Origin: Lewinellaceae bacterium
Lineage (GTDB): Bacteria > Bacteroidota > Bacteroidia > Chitinophagales > Saprospiraceae
Assembly: GCA_016716135.1 (NCBI GenBank)
Contig: JADJWX010000021.1
Span: 1-64,000, forward strand
DNA: 64,000 nt
Direction of reading: 5' to 3'
Position 1 is the first letter of the stretch. Every line of letters starts with the position of its first letter. Positions 62,016-64,000 of the stretch are shown here, piece by piece. A model generated the notes under the pieces. It worked only from the letters and a program-made list of their open reading frames with translations. It was not told where the DNA came from and ran no database searches. Made by a program: the position numbers and the translations under genes.

Positions 62016-64000
62016 TTAATCTTCACCATTGGGGTGGCAGGCATAACAGGCCGGGCTGGAATAGACATAGCCGGGCACGCCATCGTGGTCATCCGCCAAC
62101 TCGGCCGGATTATCGTGTTCGTGGCAATCGATACAGGCTGAAGGCCAAAAAGTTCCCGGGGGTGGTGTGGCAGTCGGCACAAGTGTTCCATTCCTCATCG
62201 TGTTTTCCGCTGTAAATGGGGAAGTACATGTTGTCGTGGTCGAAGGTTGAGGGCTCCCAGGCATTTTCATTGTGGCACAACGCGCAGTCGGTGGGAAAAC
62301 CTGCCGACAGGTGGTTGGGGTTGGTGGCGCCGTTGTAGTCGGCCTGGTGACAACCCACGCAGGTGTTGGGGGTATTGTTGAAGTTGCCGCCGATGTGGCA
62401 GTCGGTACAATTGACAATGGCGGCGTGCGCGCCGTTGAGCGGCCAGATGGTATTGTGGTCGAAGGTGGATGGCACCCAGGCCGATTCGTTGTGGCATTGG
62501 GTGCAATCGGTGGGGAAGTTTGCTGCGCTGTGGTTGGGGTTTGTGGTGGCGTTGTAGTCGGCCTGGTGACAACCCACGCAGGTGTTGGGGGTATTGTTGA
62601 AGTTGCCGCCGATGTGGCAGTCGGTACAATTGACAATGGCGGCGTGTGCGCCGTTGAGCGGCCAGATGGTATTGTGATCGAAGGTGGATGGCACCCAGGC
62701 CGATTCGTTGTGGCATTGGGTGCAATCGGTGGGGAAGTTTGCTGCGCTGTGGTTGGGGTTGGTGGTAGCGTTGTAGTCGGCCTGGTGACAACCTGCGCAG
62801 GTATTGGGCGTGTTGTTGAAGTTGCCGCCGATGTGGCAGTCGGTACAATTGACAATGGCGTGCGCGCCGTTGAGCGGCCAGATGGTATTGTGGTCGAAGG
62901 TGGATGGCACCCAGGCCGATTCGTTGTGGCATTGGGTGCAATCGGTGGGGAAGTTTGCTGCGCTGTGGTTGGGGTTGGTGGTGGCGTTGTAGTCCGGCAG
63001 GTGACAACCTGCGCAGGTATTGGGCGTGTTGTTGTAGTTGCCATTGTGACAGGCCGCGCAGTCGTTTGCGATGGCTGCGTGCGCGCCGTTCAGTTGATAA
63101 TAATTGTTGTGAATGGGGAATTCCGCCGGTATCCAGCCATCGTTGGTATGGCAGGTTTCGCAGTCAGTCGGGATACCGAGTGCCGGGTGGTTGGGGTTGG
63201 TGGTGGCATTGTAGTCGGGCTGGTGACAGCCGGCGCAGGTGTTTGGTGTGTTGGTGTAATTGCCACCGATGTGGCAGTCGGTGCAATTGGGTACGCTGGC
63301 GTGTGCGCCGGTCAGCGGCCAGGCGGTATTGTGGTCGAAGGTGGAAGGTACCCAGGCGTTTTCATCGTGGCATTGTGTACAGTTGGTGCCAAATTGATTG
63401 CTCAGGTGGTTGGGATTGGTGGTGGCGTCGTAATCCGTTTGGTGACAGCCGGCGCAGGTATTGGGCGTGTTGGTGTAATTGCCACCGATGTGGCAGTCGG
63501 TACAATTGGGTACGCTGGCATGCGCGCCGGTGAGCGGCCAGACGGCGTTGTGGTCGAAGGTAGCGGGCGCCCAGGCATTTTCATCGTGGCACTGGGTGCA
63601 GTCGGTGGGGAACTGGTTGGCGGCGTGGTTGGGGTTTGTGGTGGCGTTGTAATCGGGTTGGTGACAGCCGGCGCAGGTGTTTGGGGTATTGTTGTAATTG
63701 CCGTTGTGGCAGGCTGCGCAGTCGTTTGCGATGGCTGCGTGCGCGCCGTTCAGTTGGTAATAATTGTTGTGAATGGGGAATGTTGCGGGCATCCAGCCGT
63801 CGCTGGTGTGGCAGTTTTGGCAGTCGGTTGGAATGCCGATCGCCGGGGTGATTTGGATTGGTGGTGGCGTCGTAATCCGTTTGGTGACAGCCGACGCAGG
63901 TGTTGGATGGAGTGGGGTAATTTCCACCGGTGTGGCGGTCGGTGCAATTGGGTACGTTGGGATGCGCGCCGGTGAGCGGCCAGACGGCGTTGTGGTCGAA
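62016..64000 (-). CDS. Multihaem c-type cytochrome, N-terminus outside window (frameshifted)
   Basis: The visible part has at least 25 CxxCH motifs in a repeating scheme of about 73 residues with three haems (TCAGCH, DCTQCH, NCTDCH) and stretches like NATTNPNHSAANFPTDC and FDHNTIWPLNGAHA. These resemble cytochrome c3/c7-type repeat proteins used in extracellular or periplasmic electron transfer. The frame changes near 62150 (ADCHTTPG to TFWPSACIDCHEH), at a run of A on the plus strand, and near 63850 (NPNHP to AIGIPTDC); the true C-terminus is YACHPNGED. Both are probable read errors. The N-terminus and any signal lie beyond base 64000. Confidence 0.85.
62332..63210. repeat. Tandem 216-219 bp repeats inside the cytochrome gene
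   Basis: The phrase gttgtagtc recurs at 62332, 62551, 62770 and 62986, spacing 219, 219 and 216 bp. Copies are close to identical over their length. The three-base difference removes one codon (AAIV against AIV). Array expansion by slippage or recombination is likely. Confidence 0.85.

Noticed and set aside
62016..63044. A threonine/proline-rich frame on the minus strand across the cytochrome repeats
   Set aside because: It is the +1 shadow of the CxxCH repeats; only its last 45 residues or so are real, as the cytochrome C-terminus after a frameshift.
62332..63930. Regular repeats that could suggest a CRISPR array
   Set aside because: Units of about 219 bp are coding repeats with haem motifs; there are no short repeats with unique spacers.

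Overview
The window looks like a chromosomal segment of a Bacteroidota bacterium, probably from the Saprospiria or a similar environmental lineage. The evidence is indirect: a type IX secretion C-terminal domain on a giant surface protein, a hybrid two-component sensor with an AraC-type output, several -7 boxes of the form TAnnTTTG with little Shine-Dalgarno signal, a phage_int_SAM_5-like integrase and a CcsBA-type cytochrome assembly fusion. No rRNA or taxonomic marker is present, so the lineage is an inference.

Region 1 (1-20.5 kb) is a genomic island rich in defence genes. It carries a type III restriction-modification pair (mod, res). Next comes a tightly packed plus-strand operon that starts behind its own TAnnTTTG box: DUF3696 ATPase, PIN-like nuclease, RNA ligase, DUF262/DUF1524 GmrSD-like protein, Dam-type methylase and HerA ATPase joined to a NurA nuclease. 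Three N-terminal gene stumps follow (McrB-like, XRE antitoxin, UvrD), then a SWIM/SNF2 helicase, an AbiEi/AbiEii toxin-antitoxin pair, leftover toxin-antitoxin genes and a tyrosine recombinase. The island ends at a 47-nt 3' half of tRNA-Val, the typical scar of integration into a tRNA gene. Almost every gene in the first 12.5 kb, and also the last gene of the window, carries apparent single-base frameshifts, several of them at homopolymers. Read error is the simplest explanation, and these genes are annotated across the shifts.

Region 2 (20.5-38.9 kb) is ordinary chromosome. It holds a truncated group II intron lying right after a terminator, a set of secreted proteins including a CsgG-like one, a tRNA array (Asp, His, Asn, Trp), a patatin-like protein, a small c-type haem protein, a large multidomain PA14/DUF1080 protein, a vanadium-haloperoxidase/PAP2-like lipoprotein and a putative outer-membrane transporter. 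Several foldback and palindromic repeats lie between these genes.

Region 3 (38.9-49.5 kb) holds a hybrid sensor-regulator and a 2211-residue secreted protein. The pair is flanked by a 99-bp direct repeat (97/99 identical) that matches the 3' end of the nupC-type transporter gene, as if the cassette had integrated there.

Region 4 (49.4-53.9 kb) has a nucleoside transporter, uridine kinase, a Uma2-type nuclease, an MFS transporter and a small membrane protein.

Region 5 (53.9-64 kb) is a minus-strand cluster. In transcription order it encodes a multihaem cytochrome with at least 25 CxxCH motifs (running off the window), an outer-membrane beta-barrel, an OB-fold lipoprotein, a ResB-CcsA cytochrome c assembly fusion, a membrane protein with paired histidines and an FAD/ferredoxin-like oxidoreductase. 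Together they look like an electron-transfer module running from the cytoplasmic membrane to the cell surface.
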